Source of the DNA: Chryseobacterium culicis
GTDB lineage: Bacteria > Bacteroidota > Bacteroidia > Flavobacteriales > Weeksellaceae
Length of the DNA stretch: 64,000 nucleotides
Reading direction: 5' to 3'
Assembly (NCBI RefSeq): GCF_002979755.1
Contig: NZ_PCPP01000002.1
Span: 248,001 to 312,000, forward strand
Program-made: the position numbers and the translations under genes
Part shown: positions 8,477 to 17,796 of the stretch, piece after piece
Position numbering within the stretch: position 1 is the first letter of the stretch
How the letters are laid out: each line of letters opens with the position of its first letter
Notes under the pieces: generated by a model
What the model saw: the letters and a program-made list of their open reading frames with translations, nothing else
The model's database searches: none
Told to the model about the DNA's origin: nothing

Positions 8477-10837
8477 ATGAAATTGTATCAGCGTATTTTT
8501 ATCTTTCTCATTTTTACCCTTACAATTTCCCTCATTAAAGCACAGGATGCTGGTTTTACAGTTCAGGGAGCTGTACAGGATCATACAATGCAGGGATTAA
8601 ATGGAGTTAATATTTTTGTTGAAAACACAAAAATAAATACAAAAACCGATCAAAACGGAAATTTCAAGTTGAGTTACAAGAAAGGAGAAGCTACATTAGT
8701 ATTCAGCCTCGATGGCTACAAAAAACTCAAAAAGAAAATAAACTTCGGCAGTGGAGTATCTCCCATAAATATTCAGTTAGCTGAGGATCGTGCGGCGGTA
8801 CAAGAAGTTGTAGTTCACGGCAAAGGTAAAGTAAAAGCACTGCAAGACGGTGCTTTTACTGTTAATGCTATAGATGTTGCTAAATTGGCCAATACCACGG
8901 CAGATCTTAATCAGGTTCTGAACAGAACCACAGGGATTAAAGTCCGTCAACAGGGAGGTATAGGTTCCGATTATAATTTCTCTATCAACGGAATGTCTGG
9001 TAAAGCTGTGAAATTCTTTATAGATGGCGTTCCTTTGGAAATGCTTGGAAAAGGAGTGGATCTGAGTACATTGCCTGTAAATATGGCAGACCGTGTTGAG
9101 ATCTATAAAGGGGTAGTTCCTATCCATTTAAGTACGGATGCAATGGGTGGAGCGGTTAATATTATTACGCCGTCAAGCAGCAGAAATTACCTGGATGCAA
9201 GTATAAGTCTAGGTTCTTTTAATACCCAGCGTATCAATCTGAATGGGCAGTTTAAAGATGATAAAACCGGAATTATCCTACGTATCAACAGTTTTTATAA
9301 CCATTCAGATAACGACTATCTGATGAAGGATATGAAAATCTGGAATGCTGCTAAAAACGAATATGAGTTAAAAGACCTGAAACGTTTTAATGACAGATAT
9401 CAATCTGTTTTTGGGATGGCTGAGGTAGGATTAGAAAACAAAAGCTGGGCAGATTCTTTCTTTGTAGGAATGTCTCAATCAGTTTTTGATAAACAGATCC
9501 AGACCGGTTCCAATCAGGAAGTAGTATATGGCGGGGTAAAGCAAAACGGTGAGGCTCATAATTACTTTATGAAGTATAAAAAAACAGGACTATTCAATGA
9601 TCATCTGGATGTGAATGTGTATGCAGGTTTCTCAAAAAGCGTTCAGAAAGCAACAGATACCCTTATGCGTAAATACAGCTGGGATAATACTTTTGAACCT
9701 TCTGCTACAAGTGAAAAAGGAGGAAGGACTATTATCATGCAGCATGAAGACCGTCTTTACTCACAGGTTGGGGCTACTTACAAAATAGTTGAACATCACA
9801 AGCTTATCTTCAATTATGTACTTGATTACCTTAAGAATACCACATTCAATCAACTTGAAGAAGAAAAAAAGAATGTACCTCCGGCGAAGATGACCAAACA
9901 GATCTTATCTATGGCATATCAACAGGAGTTTTTCAATAAGCATTGGACTAATATTTTCTTTGCTAAATACTATCAGGTAGGACTTCAGAAAATGGTTTTT
10001 GATCCGGTGACCAGAACAGATAATCCGGCAAAAGATAATTTTAGCAGTTGGGGCTACGGCTTTGCTACCACAGTGAAAATTACAAAAGGATTGGGAATAA
10101 AAGGATCCTTTGAACGTTCTTATCGTTTGGTAGAACCACAGGAAATTTTCGGAGACGGAGTTGCTGTAACCAGTAATATGAATCTGAAACCTGAAACCAG
10201 CAATAATGTAAACGTAGGGTTGTACTATGGCCACCATTGGGGTCAGCATGCTTTCCGTATAGAAGGGGCAGGGTATATTCGTGATACAAAGGATTTTATT
10301 TATACCGTTCCCAATTTATATAACAGTACTTTCAAATATGAAAACCTGTCTAATATCTTTACCCGCGGGCTGGAAGGAGAGATCAGTTACCAATACAAAA
10401 GACTCCTGAACGTGTTAATGAATGTGAGCTACAACAAAGCTTATGACAATACAAAATTTGCCAATAACAGTGAAGATGTTGTTTCGGCTACTTACAAAAA
10501 AGATGTTCCCAACCAGCCTTGGTTATTTGGAAATGTAAATGTAAGCGTGGGTAAAGACGACTGGTTTCAGAAAGACAGCAGAGTAGAGCTTTATTACGGG
10601 CTGCAGATGACAGAATGGTTCTACAAAAACTGGAAATCCTATGGAAATCCACGAAACATTCCGATCATTCCAAGACAAACCCTTCACAACATAGGGATAA
10701 GCTATTCCATGAAGAACGGAAGGTATAATCTGGCGTTCGATGTAAGCAACGTTGGGGATGCACTGGCATATGACAACTTCAAACTTCAGAAGCAGGGACG
10801 TGCTTTCTATGTAAAATTCAGATACCTACTTAAGTAA
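8477..10837 (+). CDS. TonB-dependent outer-membrane receptor
   Basis: 786 aa. A signal peptide (LIFTLTISLIKAQ) is followed by a carboxypeptidase-regulatory-like domain (~25-100), a plug (about 110-230, with IKVRQQGGIGSDYNFSINGM and DRVEIYKGVVPIHLSTDAMG) and a 22-strand-type barrel ending in the aromatic residues of FYVKFRYLLK. It imports a large ligand across the outer membrane using TonB energy. It is followed after 7 bp by a DUF4374 lipoprotein gene, a pairing typical of siderophore receptors in Bacteroidota. The substrate is probably a ferric siderophore, inferred from that neighbour and from the PepSY gene nearby. Confidence 0.88.
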   Translation: MKLYQRIFIFLIFTLTISLIKAQDAGFTVQGAVQDHTMQGLNGVNIFVENTKINTKTDQNGNFKLSYKKGEATLVFSLDGYKKLKKKINFGSGVSPINIQLAEDRAAVQEVVVHGKGKVKALQDGAFTVNAIDVAKLANTTADLNQVLNRTTGIKVRQQGGIGSDYNFSINGMSGKAVKFFIDGVPLEMLGKGVDLSTLPVNMADRVEIYKGVVPIHLSTDAMGGAVNIITPSSSRNYLDASISLGSFNTQRINLNGQFKDDKTGIILRINSFYNHSDNDYLMKDMKIWNAAKNEYELKDLKRFNDRYQSVFGMAEVGLENKSWADSFFVGMSQSVFDKQIQTGSNQEVVYGGVKQNGEAHNYFMKYKKTGLFNDHLDVNVYAGFSKSVQKATDTLMRKYSWDNTFEPSATSEKGGRTIIMQHEDRLYSQVGATYKIVEHHKLIFNYVLDYLKNTTFNQLEEEKKNVPPAKMTKQILSMAYQQEFFNKHWTNIFFAKYYQVGLQKMVFDPVTRTDNPAKDNFSSWGYGFATTVKITKGLGIKGSFERSYRLVEPQEIFGDGVAVTSNMNLKPETSNNVNVGLYYGHHWGQHAFRIEGAGYIRDTKDFIYTVPNLYNSTFKYENLSNIFTRGLEGEISYQYKRLLNVLMNVSYNKAYDNTKFANNSEDVVSATYKKDVPNQPWLFGNVNVSVGKDDWFQKDSRVELYYGLQMTEWFYKNWKSYGNPRNIPIIPRQTLHNIGISYSMKNGRYNLAFDVSNVGDALAYDNFKLQKQGRAFYVKFRYLLK

Positions 10838-10844
10838 AAAGATC

Positions 10845-12047
10845 ATGACACAATATTTCAAAAACAGTATATTTTTAATACTTGCATGTTTAACCATTTT
10901 TAGCTGTGAACGAGAACCTGGTTCCGGCGAATCTGAAAGTGGTGAAAAAGACTATAAATATTTTTTACTTTCCGCTCTTGGAAGCTGGCCCAATACTGTA
11001 CATTACATGACAGCTACCAATGACCTGACAAAAGGTGAAATGGATATTACCAAAGAAGGAGATGAAATTAACTCCAAAGGAACTTACTCCTATATTGTAA
11101 AAAATGGCTTTATCTACAACTATAAAACCGATCAGGGCATCTTCAAAAAATTTAAATATACACAGGATAGGCTGACAACGGTAAAAGAAGTGCCTTATAC
11201 CTATATCAGTGATATTGCCAGTTATGTTTGGATAGATAATAATACTTTGGTTGTTGTAGGAGATACAGGAGAGGGTCAGCATATACGCTATACTGTTTTC
11301 AATGCCACAGACCTTAGTATTATCCGTCAGGGTGAGATTGAAGGATTTCAGCCTTTCCCAAATGCTTATAATTTCTATTCGCTGGGTGCTATGACGTATA
11401 TAGATGGACAGATCTATTTGCAGTACAGCTTCCGCGATGGCAAATGGCTCACTCCTGAATTTTACAATTTTGCTGTAATAGATTATAACACCTTCAAAGT
11501 AAAAAATTCCATAACGGATAACCGAAGTTCTGGGGTAGCCAATGGTTCTCCTTATTTTAAAACAACTTTTACAAAAGATAAAGAAGCATTTTATTATACA
11601 TGTTTTCCACGTGCAGGAGCTGGAACAAGTGATATTTTCCTTTTCAGGGCTCTCAAAGGGGCAACTTCGCCTGATGCAGGATATCAGATCAATCTTACCA
11701 ATCTTGTTGGGAACAAGCCCCTGGAAACAGTTATCGATTATATTGGTAACAATAAAATGGTAGTTCTGTATCGTGATCCGGCATTAGGAGGCAGCTACAA
11801 TGGTCGATATGCTATTATAGATATCGAAACGAAGCAGCTGGTAAGGGTTCTGGACGAATTGCCGGGAGATGAGCCTTACGAACAAGGGATGTTTGTTCAG
11901 AATAACAAATTATACATTGCTGTAAATGCCAGTAAAGGAGGGAATTTTGTCTGGATTTATGATCAGCAAACTGATAAAATAACTAAAGGAATGAAACTTC
12001 CCAATAGTATTTCCGGATTTGCCCGTTTTGATAAATTATATGACTAA
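10845..12047 (+). CDS. DUF4374 lipoprotein, siderophore-uptake partner
   Basis: 400 aa. The N-terminus is a lipoprotein signal (FLILACLTIFSCERE). The rest has repeated β-strand units with the feel of a seven-bladed propeller (IDNNTLVVVGDTG, YIGNNKMVVLYRD, VQNNKLYIAVNAS), as in DUF4374 proteins. Members of this family are encoded next to TonB receptors and are thought to sit on the cell surface and help bind or strip the siderophore. It is co-transcribed with the receptor (7-bp gap) and ends before a bidirectional terminator. Confidence 0.82.
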   Translation: MTQYFKNSIFLILACLTIFSCEREPGSGESESGEKDYKYFLLSALGSWPNTVHYMTATNDLTKGEMDITKEGDEINSKGTYSYIVKNGFIYNYKTDQGIFKKFKYTQDRLTTVKEVPYTYISDIASYVWIDNNTLVVVGDTGEGQHIRYTVFNATDLSIIRQGEIEGFQPFPNAYNFYSLGAMTYIDGQIYLQYSFRDGKWLTPEFYNFAVIDYNTFKVKNSITDNRSSGVANGSPYFKTTFTKDKEAFYYTCFPRAGAGTSDIFLFRALKGATSPDAGYQINLTNLVGNKPLETVIDYIGNNKMVVLYRDPALGGSYNGRYAIIDIETKQLVRVLDELPGDEPYEQGMFVQNNKLYIAVNASKGGNFVWIYDQQTDKITKGMKLPNSISGFARFDKLYD

Positions 12048-12096
12048 TTATAGCATATAAATTTCGCAGAAAATATAGAATATTTAGTTGATTAAC

Positions 12097-12133
12097 AAAA
12101 ACGGTTCTCAAAATTTTTGAGAACCGTTTTTTT
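12097..12133. terminator. Bidirectional terminator between convergent uptake genes
   Basis: The inverted repeat AACGGTTCTCAAAA / TTTTGAGAACCGTT is flanked by A-run on the left and T-run on the right. It can end both the DUF4374 transcript and the opposing receptor transcript. Confidence 0.85.
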
Positions 12134-12201
12134 GTTAAACTATTGTCGATCCTTTGTTTAAAAAAAAACTTGATAAGGCTGAACTAAAATGTCCGGAAAT
12201 A

Positions 12202-14325
12202 TTAAAGCTTATAATTGAATGACAACGTTACTACCCGGCTATCCAGATTGTATTTTTGTCGGATGGTAGAGCTGAAGTTATTTCCTGTTACACGGTAATT
12301 GTTGGTCTTTAATAAATCCGTTACGGCAAGTTTTACGGTTGCTTTATCCTTTAATAATGTTTTAGAAACCCCTAGTGTCAGGTCAAAATAAGCATCACGG
12401 ATAAACAAACCAATATTAGATTTCGAAAAATACTGTCCGTTAGCCTCTGCTTTCAATCCTTTTGCAATGCTAAAGCTATTTTGTGCATTTAATGTAAATG
12501 CCAGTTGTGAACTGTTGACCGAGTAATTCTGATAATTGCCCTTATATTCACTGTTGAATATATTCAGCATAGAAGTAAGTGACCACCATTTAAAAAGCTT
12601 CGTAGTGGCTGTAATATTGGCACCATATACATAAGATTTGTTTAGATTATCCTGAGTTTTTACGAGAATTCCTGTGTCTGGCTGATAGTTGTATACTTCT
12701 GTCATTACATCATTTGTAACACTAAAATAGGCTGATGCAATAATGTATTTTCCCCAGGTATATCCCAATTCTGTTGCGTGGGTAAATTCCGGATTCAGAT
12801 TGGGGTTTCCTTGCCAATAGTTGAAAGGATCATCATAAAAGCGGAACGGATTCAAATCGAAGTGACTGGGTCTGTTGATTCTTTTACTGTATGAGGCATA
12901 AAATCCATGTTGATCATTCATCTGGTATTTGACTGATGCACTTGGGAAAAGGTTTGTATAATCTCTTTTTCTTTGTTCCTGGGAAGTTTTCTGGTTGATA
13001 TCTGTATGGGTTATTTCTGTTCTCAGTCCCAGCTGGAATGTCCATTTCGTAAGATTAAGTTTGTAGTTGGCATACAATGCATGTATCTGCTCTTTGTATG
13101 CATATTCATTACTTGCTTTATCATCATTAATCCATTCATTATCCTGCTCGATAAAATACTCAGAAGGATTGTTATTAGACTTTACAGTAGACTTTAATCC
13201 TGTTTCCAGATTATGCATTTCGCTAAAAGGCAGGGTAAAGTCTACTTTCGCATTGAAAACCTTCAGACGGGAAGCAATGTTGCCTCTTCTGTTGTTGAAT
13301 TTCTCTGGTCCCAGATTCACCAATGCATCTGAAATCTGATTCTGACGGGAAGAAAAACGTGAAGTTTCGTATTCCAGGTCTACATCTACCTTATAATCCT
13401 TGTCATTGAAGATATGCGTACCTTTTAAATTATAGGTATAATCGTACCAGTTTTCCTTGCTTTTATTATCTGAAAGGACATGAGCAAACAGGTTATCTAT
13501 CGGCTGGAATATTCTGTTTTCCCCTTTCGAAAAATCTTCATATCGTCCTATCTTAGCATCAAATAAAGCACCAATAGTTGTTTTGTCGCTAAAAGCATAA
13601 TCAGCGCCAAACTTAAAGTTATTAGAAGTTAAAGGTTCATTGGTCATTGAATTCTGATCTGTTCTCCGGGTTATTTGTTGAGGTTGCTTTTCATCGAAGA
13701 AAATCTGGCTAAAGTTTCGTCTTTCTTCTTCGCCACGAAAAGTATAGCTGTAGTCTCCATGGAGAGAGAGTTTATGATGAGTATAGTTCAGGCTCAATCC
13801 TGTATTTACTCTGTTTTTACGGCCTCTTCCTCCGTTCAGATAATAGTTGCCACTCAGTCCTTCTGATGAGCTTTTTTTCAGTACAATATTAATGATGCCG
13901 GCATTTCCCGCAGCATCATATTTAGAGGAAGGATTGGCAATTATTTCAATATTTTTCACCAGTGTGGAATTGGTAGAACGCAACAGGTTAGCAAGTTCCT
14001 TTGCAGAGAGTGAGCTCAGCTTACCGTTAATCATTACACTTACCCCTTTTTTGCCCCGTAATGAGAGTTCACCTTCTTGCGAAACTACCACACCAGGAGT
14101 TTTGCCAAGCAATTCTAAGACAGAAGTACCATCAGATAACACACTATTCTCTACATTAAAAATCATTTTATCAGCTTTTTGCTGAAAAACGGCTTTACTT
14201 CCTTTTACTACAATGCCACTGATCTCTGAGATTTTATCCGTTTGTATAGAATCGTTCAGGCTTTCAGTCTGCCCGTAAGCATTCAGACTCGCCATTAAAG
14301 GGAGCCATATATAGTGTTTCTTCAT
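12202..14325 (-). CDS. Outer-membrane β-barrel receptor (TonB receptor-like)
   Basis: 707 aa. A signal peptide (MASLNAYGQ) leads into a plug-like domain at about residues 35-155 (VLELLGKTPGVVVSQEGELS, SLRGKKGVSVMINGK, KNIEIIANPSSKYDAAGNAG), then a long barrel of the outer-membrane-protein-beta-barrel-3 type ending RVVTLSFNYKL. It has no carboxypeptidase-like front domain, unlike the receptor at 8477. It lies 10 bp before a PepSY membrane protein's stop-to-start junction on the same strand, so the PepSY gene is upstream in one operon. A role in iron or haem uptake is inferred from that pairing. Confidence 0.82.
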   Translation of the reverse strand: MKKHYIWLPLMASLNAYGQTESLNDSIQTDKISEISGIVVKGSKAVFQQKADKMIFNVENSVLSDGTSVLELLGKTPGVVVSQEGELSLRGKKGVSVMINGKLSSLSAKELANLLRSTNSTLVKNIEIIANPSSKYDAAGNAGIINIVLKKSSSEGLSGNYYLNGGRGRKNRVNTGLSLNYTHHKLSLHGDYSYTFRGEEERRNFSQIFFDEKQPQQITRRTDQNSMTNEPLTSNNFKFGADYAFSDKTTIGALFDAKIGRYEDFSKGENRIFQPIDNLFAHVLSDNKSKENWYDYTYNLKGTHIFNDKDYKVDVDLEYETSRFSSRQNQISDALVNLGPEKFNNRRGNIASRLKVFNAKVDFTLPFSEMHNLETGLKSTVKSNNNPSEYFIEQDNEWINDDKASNEYAYKEQIHALYANYKLNLTKWTFQLGLRTEITHTDINQKTSQEQRKRDYTNLFPSASVKYQMNDQHGFYASYSKRINRPSHFDLNPFRFYDDPFNYWQGNPNLNPEFTHATELGYTWGKYIIASAYFSVTNDVMTEVYNYQPDTGILVKTQDNLNKSYVYGANITATTKLFKWWSLTSMLNIFNSEYKGNYQNYSVNSSQLAFTLNAQNSFSIAKGLKAEANGQYFSKSNIGLFIRDAYFDLTLGVSKTLLKDKATVKLAVTDLLKTNNYRVTGNNFSSTIRQKYNLDSRVVTLSFNYKL

Positions 14326-14335
14326 GATAATAGAT

Positions 14336-15544
14336 TTAGGTTGTTGGTTTTTTTTTATTTTTTCTGCCCCACCAGATCATAAATCCGGTTATGGGCAATG
14401 AGGCACAGAATAAACTCATGATAAAGGCCAGAATTTTTCCGGGCATTCCAAAAAAAGCTCCTACATGAAGATCATACGTAGCATCTGTAGCTCTTTCAGC
14501 CATAGGTTTGTCTTCGTGGGGATGGTTAAATAAAAGCTTCCCGGAGTGCTCATCGAAAATCATCATGGAAGACTCAGCATATGTGAATTCTTTATCCTTG
14601 ATCCATATGCTTAAATTATCGTGTTTGTGATCTGCTTCAGCATGGTCTTCCAGATCAATTCCAAAAGAATAAGCTTGTGGATAATGAGTTTTTACCTGTT
14701 CTATGATACGGTCTATGGTTGTTGCAGTCTCCAAAGATTCCGGAGCGGTTGTTTTATATTGACTGTAATCTGGGGTAGCAGTGGAAAAGCCATTGAGTAA
14801 AGCATATACCCACACCTGGGTAATCCGAAACGAATACATAATACCAGTAATGGCTACAACAATCGCTAGAAAAGAGGCATAAAACCCAAGGATATTGTGT
14901 ACGTCGTAGTTTTTACGTCGCCAGCCTTTTACCTTCTCCCAACGGAACCATAGACGCTGTTGACGCATTTTTTTATTCTTCGGCCACCATAGGATAATTC
15001 CGGTAATCAACATTATGACAAAGATGATGGTAGATATTCCCACGATAGTACCACCAATTTTATTGCTTAACAGCAATGAGCGGTGCAGAGTCATGCAGAT
15101 AAAGAAAGGATTATTTTTTACATCATATATTGCGAGTACCTTTCCTGTGTATTGATTGACATAAACGTTTTTAAAAACAATGAAGGTATTGAAGTGATTC
15201 CAACCTTCTTCATTAACTTTAATCAATCCGAATTGATAAGAGCGGGCGGGATCTATAGGAATCGTTACTTCATCTGTTTTTACGATTTCATTTTTCAGCT
15301 GGGCATTCACCATATCTTTTAACTCGCGTATAGGAATTGGCTTCTTATGCTGAATATCTTTTTCTCCATGAAAGGTGGTTTCCTTGCGTAATGCAGCGGT
15401 AATGTCTTCATTGAAAACAAAAAAAGCACCTGACAGCGAAACTACCAATACAATAATACCTGAAAACAATCCGAGCCATAAATGAGCTTTCAGAATATAT
15501 TTTTTGAAGGTTCCTTTTGATTTTTTGTTACCGGTCTGCTGCAT
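14336..15544 (-). CDS. PepSY-associated transmembrane protein (siderophore/iron reductase type)
   Basis: 402 aa. Four main membrane helices are visible: near residues 20-45 (LWLGLFSGIIVLVVSLSG), around 165-190, 220-245 and 375-395. Two PepSY-type segments lie between them in the periplasm. Conserved His residues at helix ends (HLWLG, MTLHRSLLL, YDVHNILGFYASF, DLHVGAFFG) suggest haem-supported electron transfer, as proposed for PiuB-like proteins that reduce ferric siderophores. It is the first gene of a two-gene operon with the receptor at 12202-14325. Confidence 0.85.
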   Translation of the reverse strand: MQQTGNKKSKGTFKKYILKAHLWLGLFSGIIVLVVSLSGAFFVFNEDITAALRKETTFHGEKDIQHKKPIPIRELKDMVNAQLKNEIVKTDEVTIPIDPARSYQFGLIKVNEEGWNHFNTFIVFKNVYVNQYTGKVLAIYDVKNNPFFICMTLHRSLLLSNKIGGTIVGISTIIFVIMLITGIILWWPKNKKMRQQRLWFRWEKVKGWRRKNYDVHNILGFYASFLAIVVAITGIMYSFRITQVWVYALLNGFSTATPDYSQYKTTAPESLETATTIDRIIEQVKTHYPQAYSFGIDLEDHAEADHKHDNLSIWIKDKEFTYAESSMMIFDEHSGKLLFNHPHEDKPMAERATDATYDLHVGAFFGMPGKILAFIMSLFCASLPITGFMIWWGRKNKKKPTT

Positions 15545-15581
15545 TTATGTCTATTTAGTCTTATTAAAAATAAATGAGTCG

Positions 15582-15589
15582 CAAATATA
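15582..15589 (-). promoter_or_regulatory. -7 box of the PepSY/receptor operon
   Basis: On the minus strand TATATTTG matches the Bacteroidota TAnnTTTG box and lies 37 bp before the PepSY start. An upstream TTTG is present at a somewhat long spacing (~23 bases), so only the -7 box is well supported. Confidence 0.5.
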
Positions 15590-15826
15590 CCTTTATTTAT
15601 ATTAATTCTAAACAAATAATAAGGCTTTATTTCTCCTTTAAAACCTGATTTTTATTAGGAGGTATCCTATCTGAACCACATGAAAATCTTAATAGCTTTG
15701 AAGAACCTATCATAATGCTCTTTTATTGATATCTTTTTAGAGATACTTATTTACATAGAAAATCATTAATGTAACTTGCAGATTCTCAAAATACTATATT
15801 GTTTACTTTTACTGCAAAAACACACC

Positions 15827-16690
15827 ATGCTGATCAAAATTTATGGAAGTGCCATTCATGGAGTGGCCGCACAGACCATTACTATTGAAGTAAATGTTGA
15901 TACCGGAGGAGTAGGATACCATCTTGTAGGTCTCCCCGATAATGCGATTAAAGAAAGCAGCTACAGAATCTCTGCAGCACTGAAAAATGTAGGATTTAAA
16001 ATTCCCGGAAAGAAAATTACTATTAATATGGCTCCTGCCGATCTCAGAAAAGAAGGTTCAGCATATGACCTGAGTATAGCGATTGGGATTTTAGCTGCTT
16101 CAGATCAGATTTTGGCTAAGGAAATTGAGAATTATATTATTATGGGCGAGCTTTCTCTCGACGGAAGCCTGCAGCCTATCAAAGGCGTTTTACCTATTGC
16201 TATTCAGGCAAGAGAAGAAGGCTTTCAAGGAATTATTCTTCCTAAACAAAATGCCAGAGAAGCTGCTATTGTCAGTGATCTTGAAGTATATGGGGTAGAA
16301 AATATCAGAGAAGTTATTGATTTCTTTAATGAAGGAAAGCCACTTGAAAAAATGACTTTGGATACCAGAAAAGAGTTTCATGAGAAGATCAACAATTTTC
16401 CTTTTGATTTCTCCGAGGTTAAAGGTCAGGAAACCGCCAAAAGAGCGATGGAAGTTGCGGCAGCAGGCGGTCATAATATCATTTTGATCGGTCCGCCCGG
16501 AAGCGGAAAAACGATGCTGGCCAAAAGAGTTCCCAGTATTTTACCTCCTTTGACATTGAAAGAAGCGCTGGAAACAACGAAAATTCATTCTGTAGCCGGG
16601 AAAATAGGAACTGAAGCGTCATTGATGACTGTTCGTCCCTTCAGATCTCCGCATCATACCATTTCTGATGTTGCCCTGGTAGGTGGCGGA
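15827..16690 (+). pseudogene. comM: comM/yifB 5' half, interrupted by the transposon
   Basis: This is the N-terminal 288 codons of the ComM/YifB AAA+ Mg-chelatase-like ATPase, a helicase-type protein that helps branch migration in natural transformation. I start at ATG 15827 ([16 protein letters not shown]); the TTG at 15776 adds residues unlike the family. The ChlI-type N-domain is intact, and the Walker A motif GPPGSGKT is present near residue 223. The frame stops making sense at ALVGGG, where the transposon begins; the run-on protein adds only CDFVK. The other half is at 48911-49582. Both halves keep perfect frames, so the insertion looks recent. Confidence 0.95.
16686..16690 (+). repeat. 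Left target-site duplication GCGGA
   Basis: GCGGA just before the TGT end is repeated exactly at 48906-48910 just after the ACA end. Five bases is the usual duplication for Tn7-type transposition. Confidence 0.95.
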
Positions 16691-16752
16691 TGTGATTTTG
16701 TAAAGTAAATGCGAAATTGCAAAGTAAATGCAAAAAATTGCAAAGTAAATGC
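16691..16752 (+). repeat. Left transposon end with three TnsB-type sites
   Basis: Three direct copies of TTG(T/C)AAAGTAAATGC lie at 16698-16712, 16717-16731 and 16738-16752, spaced 19 and 21 bp apart. They match in sequence the sites at the right end and are probably bound by the TnsB transposase. Confidence 0.9.
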
Positions 16753-16794
16753 GAAAATGACACTTCAATTTTTTTTAATTTGAAATAACATAAT

Positions 16795-16983
16795 ATGAAG
16801 TTTTTTTTATTTTGTTTTGTATTAACATTTAGTTGTTCTTCAAAAAACGAAACTAAGTTAATTATCGTAGCTAAAAATAAAACAATTGATAGTTTGAAAG
16901 TTGAACTTATTGATTGTAAACTCCAAGCACAAATTATGGCAGAAGTATTAGAAGAAGATCGAATTAAAAGTGAAGAAAAGTAG
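16795..16983 (+). CDS. Small putative lipoprotein
   Basis: 62 aa. It begins with a short hydrophobic stretch and a lipobox-like site (FLFCFVLTFSCSSKNE), followed by a helical, coiled-coil-like tail (KTIDSLKVELIDCKLQAQI) ending in charged residues. It lies between the outer transposon end and a second copy of that end at 17228, so it may have been picked up with that segment. Similar short lipoproteins are common in Bacteroidota mobile elements, but I recognise no function. Confidence 0.55.
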   Translation: MKFFLFCFVLTFSCSSKNETKLIIVAKNKTIDSLKVELIDCKLQAQIMAEVLEEDRIKSEEK

Positions 16984-17516
16984 GTTGTTTTACCAACGTA
17001 AGGGAATTGTAAATCTCTTTAAAGGATTATATATTAACATTGTTGGAAAATTATCCTTAATTGTAATAGCCACGATTTTATCTGACAGTTAGTGATTGAA
17101 AATAATTGTCATTTATTAATTTCTCAGAGCGTTGATTTACCTTTTATTACTTCTTTATATTTTAATAATTGGAAGATTTTATTGAATGATACAAAATATG
17201 TCAATAGTCAATATAAAGGTTTACTTCTGTGATTTTGTAAAGTAAACGATAATTCGCAAAGTCAATGATAATCATGTTTACAAAGACACTATAACTAAAA
17301 AAGAGGCCTTTCAGCGGAGTGAGAGACTTAAACTTAGATAAAGTTAATATGAATCTTAAATTCACATCTACTTAGGATTCATATAAATATTATTTACCCA
17401 TATTGTTCAAATGAAAAATATTTGTAATTAAGATACTAACCTGATTTTTGCAAATTTATATTATATGTTTACGGATACCCGTAATAACTTCCTCGTTACA
17501 TTTGCTAAATTTAAGG
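16984..17516. other. Non-coding stretch holding a second left-end copy
   Basis: No convincing complete gene is visible. A frame from 17092 to 17232 is open and protein-like and runs directly into the internal end copy at 17228, which supplies its stop; it may be the remnant of a gene cut by an insertion. The region from 17290 to 17516 is AT-rich, with nothing clear apart from possible promoter sequence for the small gene at 17517. Confidence 0.4.
17228..17285 (+). repeat. Internal duplicate of the left transposon end
   Basis: Bases 17228-17246 (TGTGATTTTGTAAAGTAAA) are identical to the first 19 bases of the element at 16691-16709. A degenerate second site (CGCAAAGTCAATGA) follows, and an inverted one (GTTTACAAAG) lies near 17275. 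This looks like the end of a related element or an earlier end of this one, now 537 bp inside. Confidence 0.8.
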
Positions 17517-17687
17517 ATGAAATTAAAAATAATAAAGCTAACTGAAGCAGAATTAACAGACATTTACCATGGATTAATAATAGCGATGAAAGAGCTCGAT
17601 CATCATAGAAATGGACCTGGCAGTGATGGTCTCTTGGCTGATAGACTGGAAACAATTGTGAAAAAAATTGAGACGCTATATAATTAA
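17517..17687 (+). CDS. Small hypothetical protein
   Basis: 56 aa from ATG 17517 (MKLKIIKLTEAELTDIYHGL); an upstream frame extension to 17448 exists but looks non-coding. The protein is a helical, soluble peptide with LTEAELTDIYHGLIIAMKEL and ETIVKKIETLY. It is similar in style to small accessory proteins common in Bacteroidota mobile DNA. It is followed by a bidirectional hairpin terminator. I do not recognise a family. Confidence 0.5.
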   Translation: MKLKIIKLTEAELTDIYHGLIIAMKELDHHRNGPGSDGLLADRLETIVKKIETLYN

Positions 17688-17729
17688 TTCCGTAGTGTCC
17701 TTTAAAATTTATATGTAGTCTCGTTATAT

Positions 17730-17761
17730 AAAAGCCATTTCGTTTGATTAAAATGGCTTTT
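17730..17761. terminator. Bidirectional terminator
   Basis: The stem AAAAGCCATTT / AAATGGCTTTT (11 bp) with a 10-base loop lies between the small + strand gene and the convergent HEPN gene. Confidence 0.75.
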
Positions 17762-17796
17762 AAGTGTTATAAAATTCTGTTTGCCAAAATGATATA

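Noticed and set aside
15776..15826. TTG start for comM adding 17 residues
   Set aside because: ComM proteins begin close to the MLIKIYGSA stretch; the extension is hydrophobic and unrelated.
16698..16752. CRISPR-like direct repeats
   Set aside because: Three short copies only, at a transposon end, matching the right-end sites; no spacers and no cas genes.
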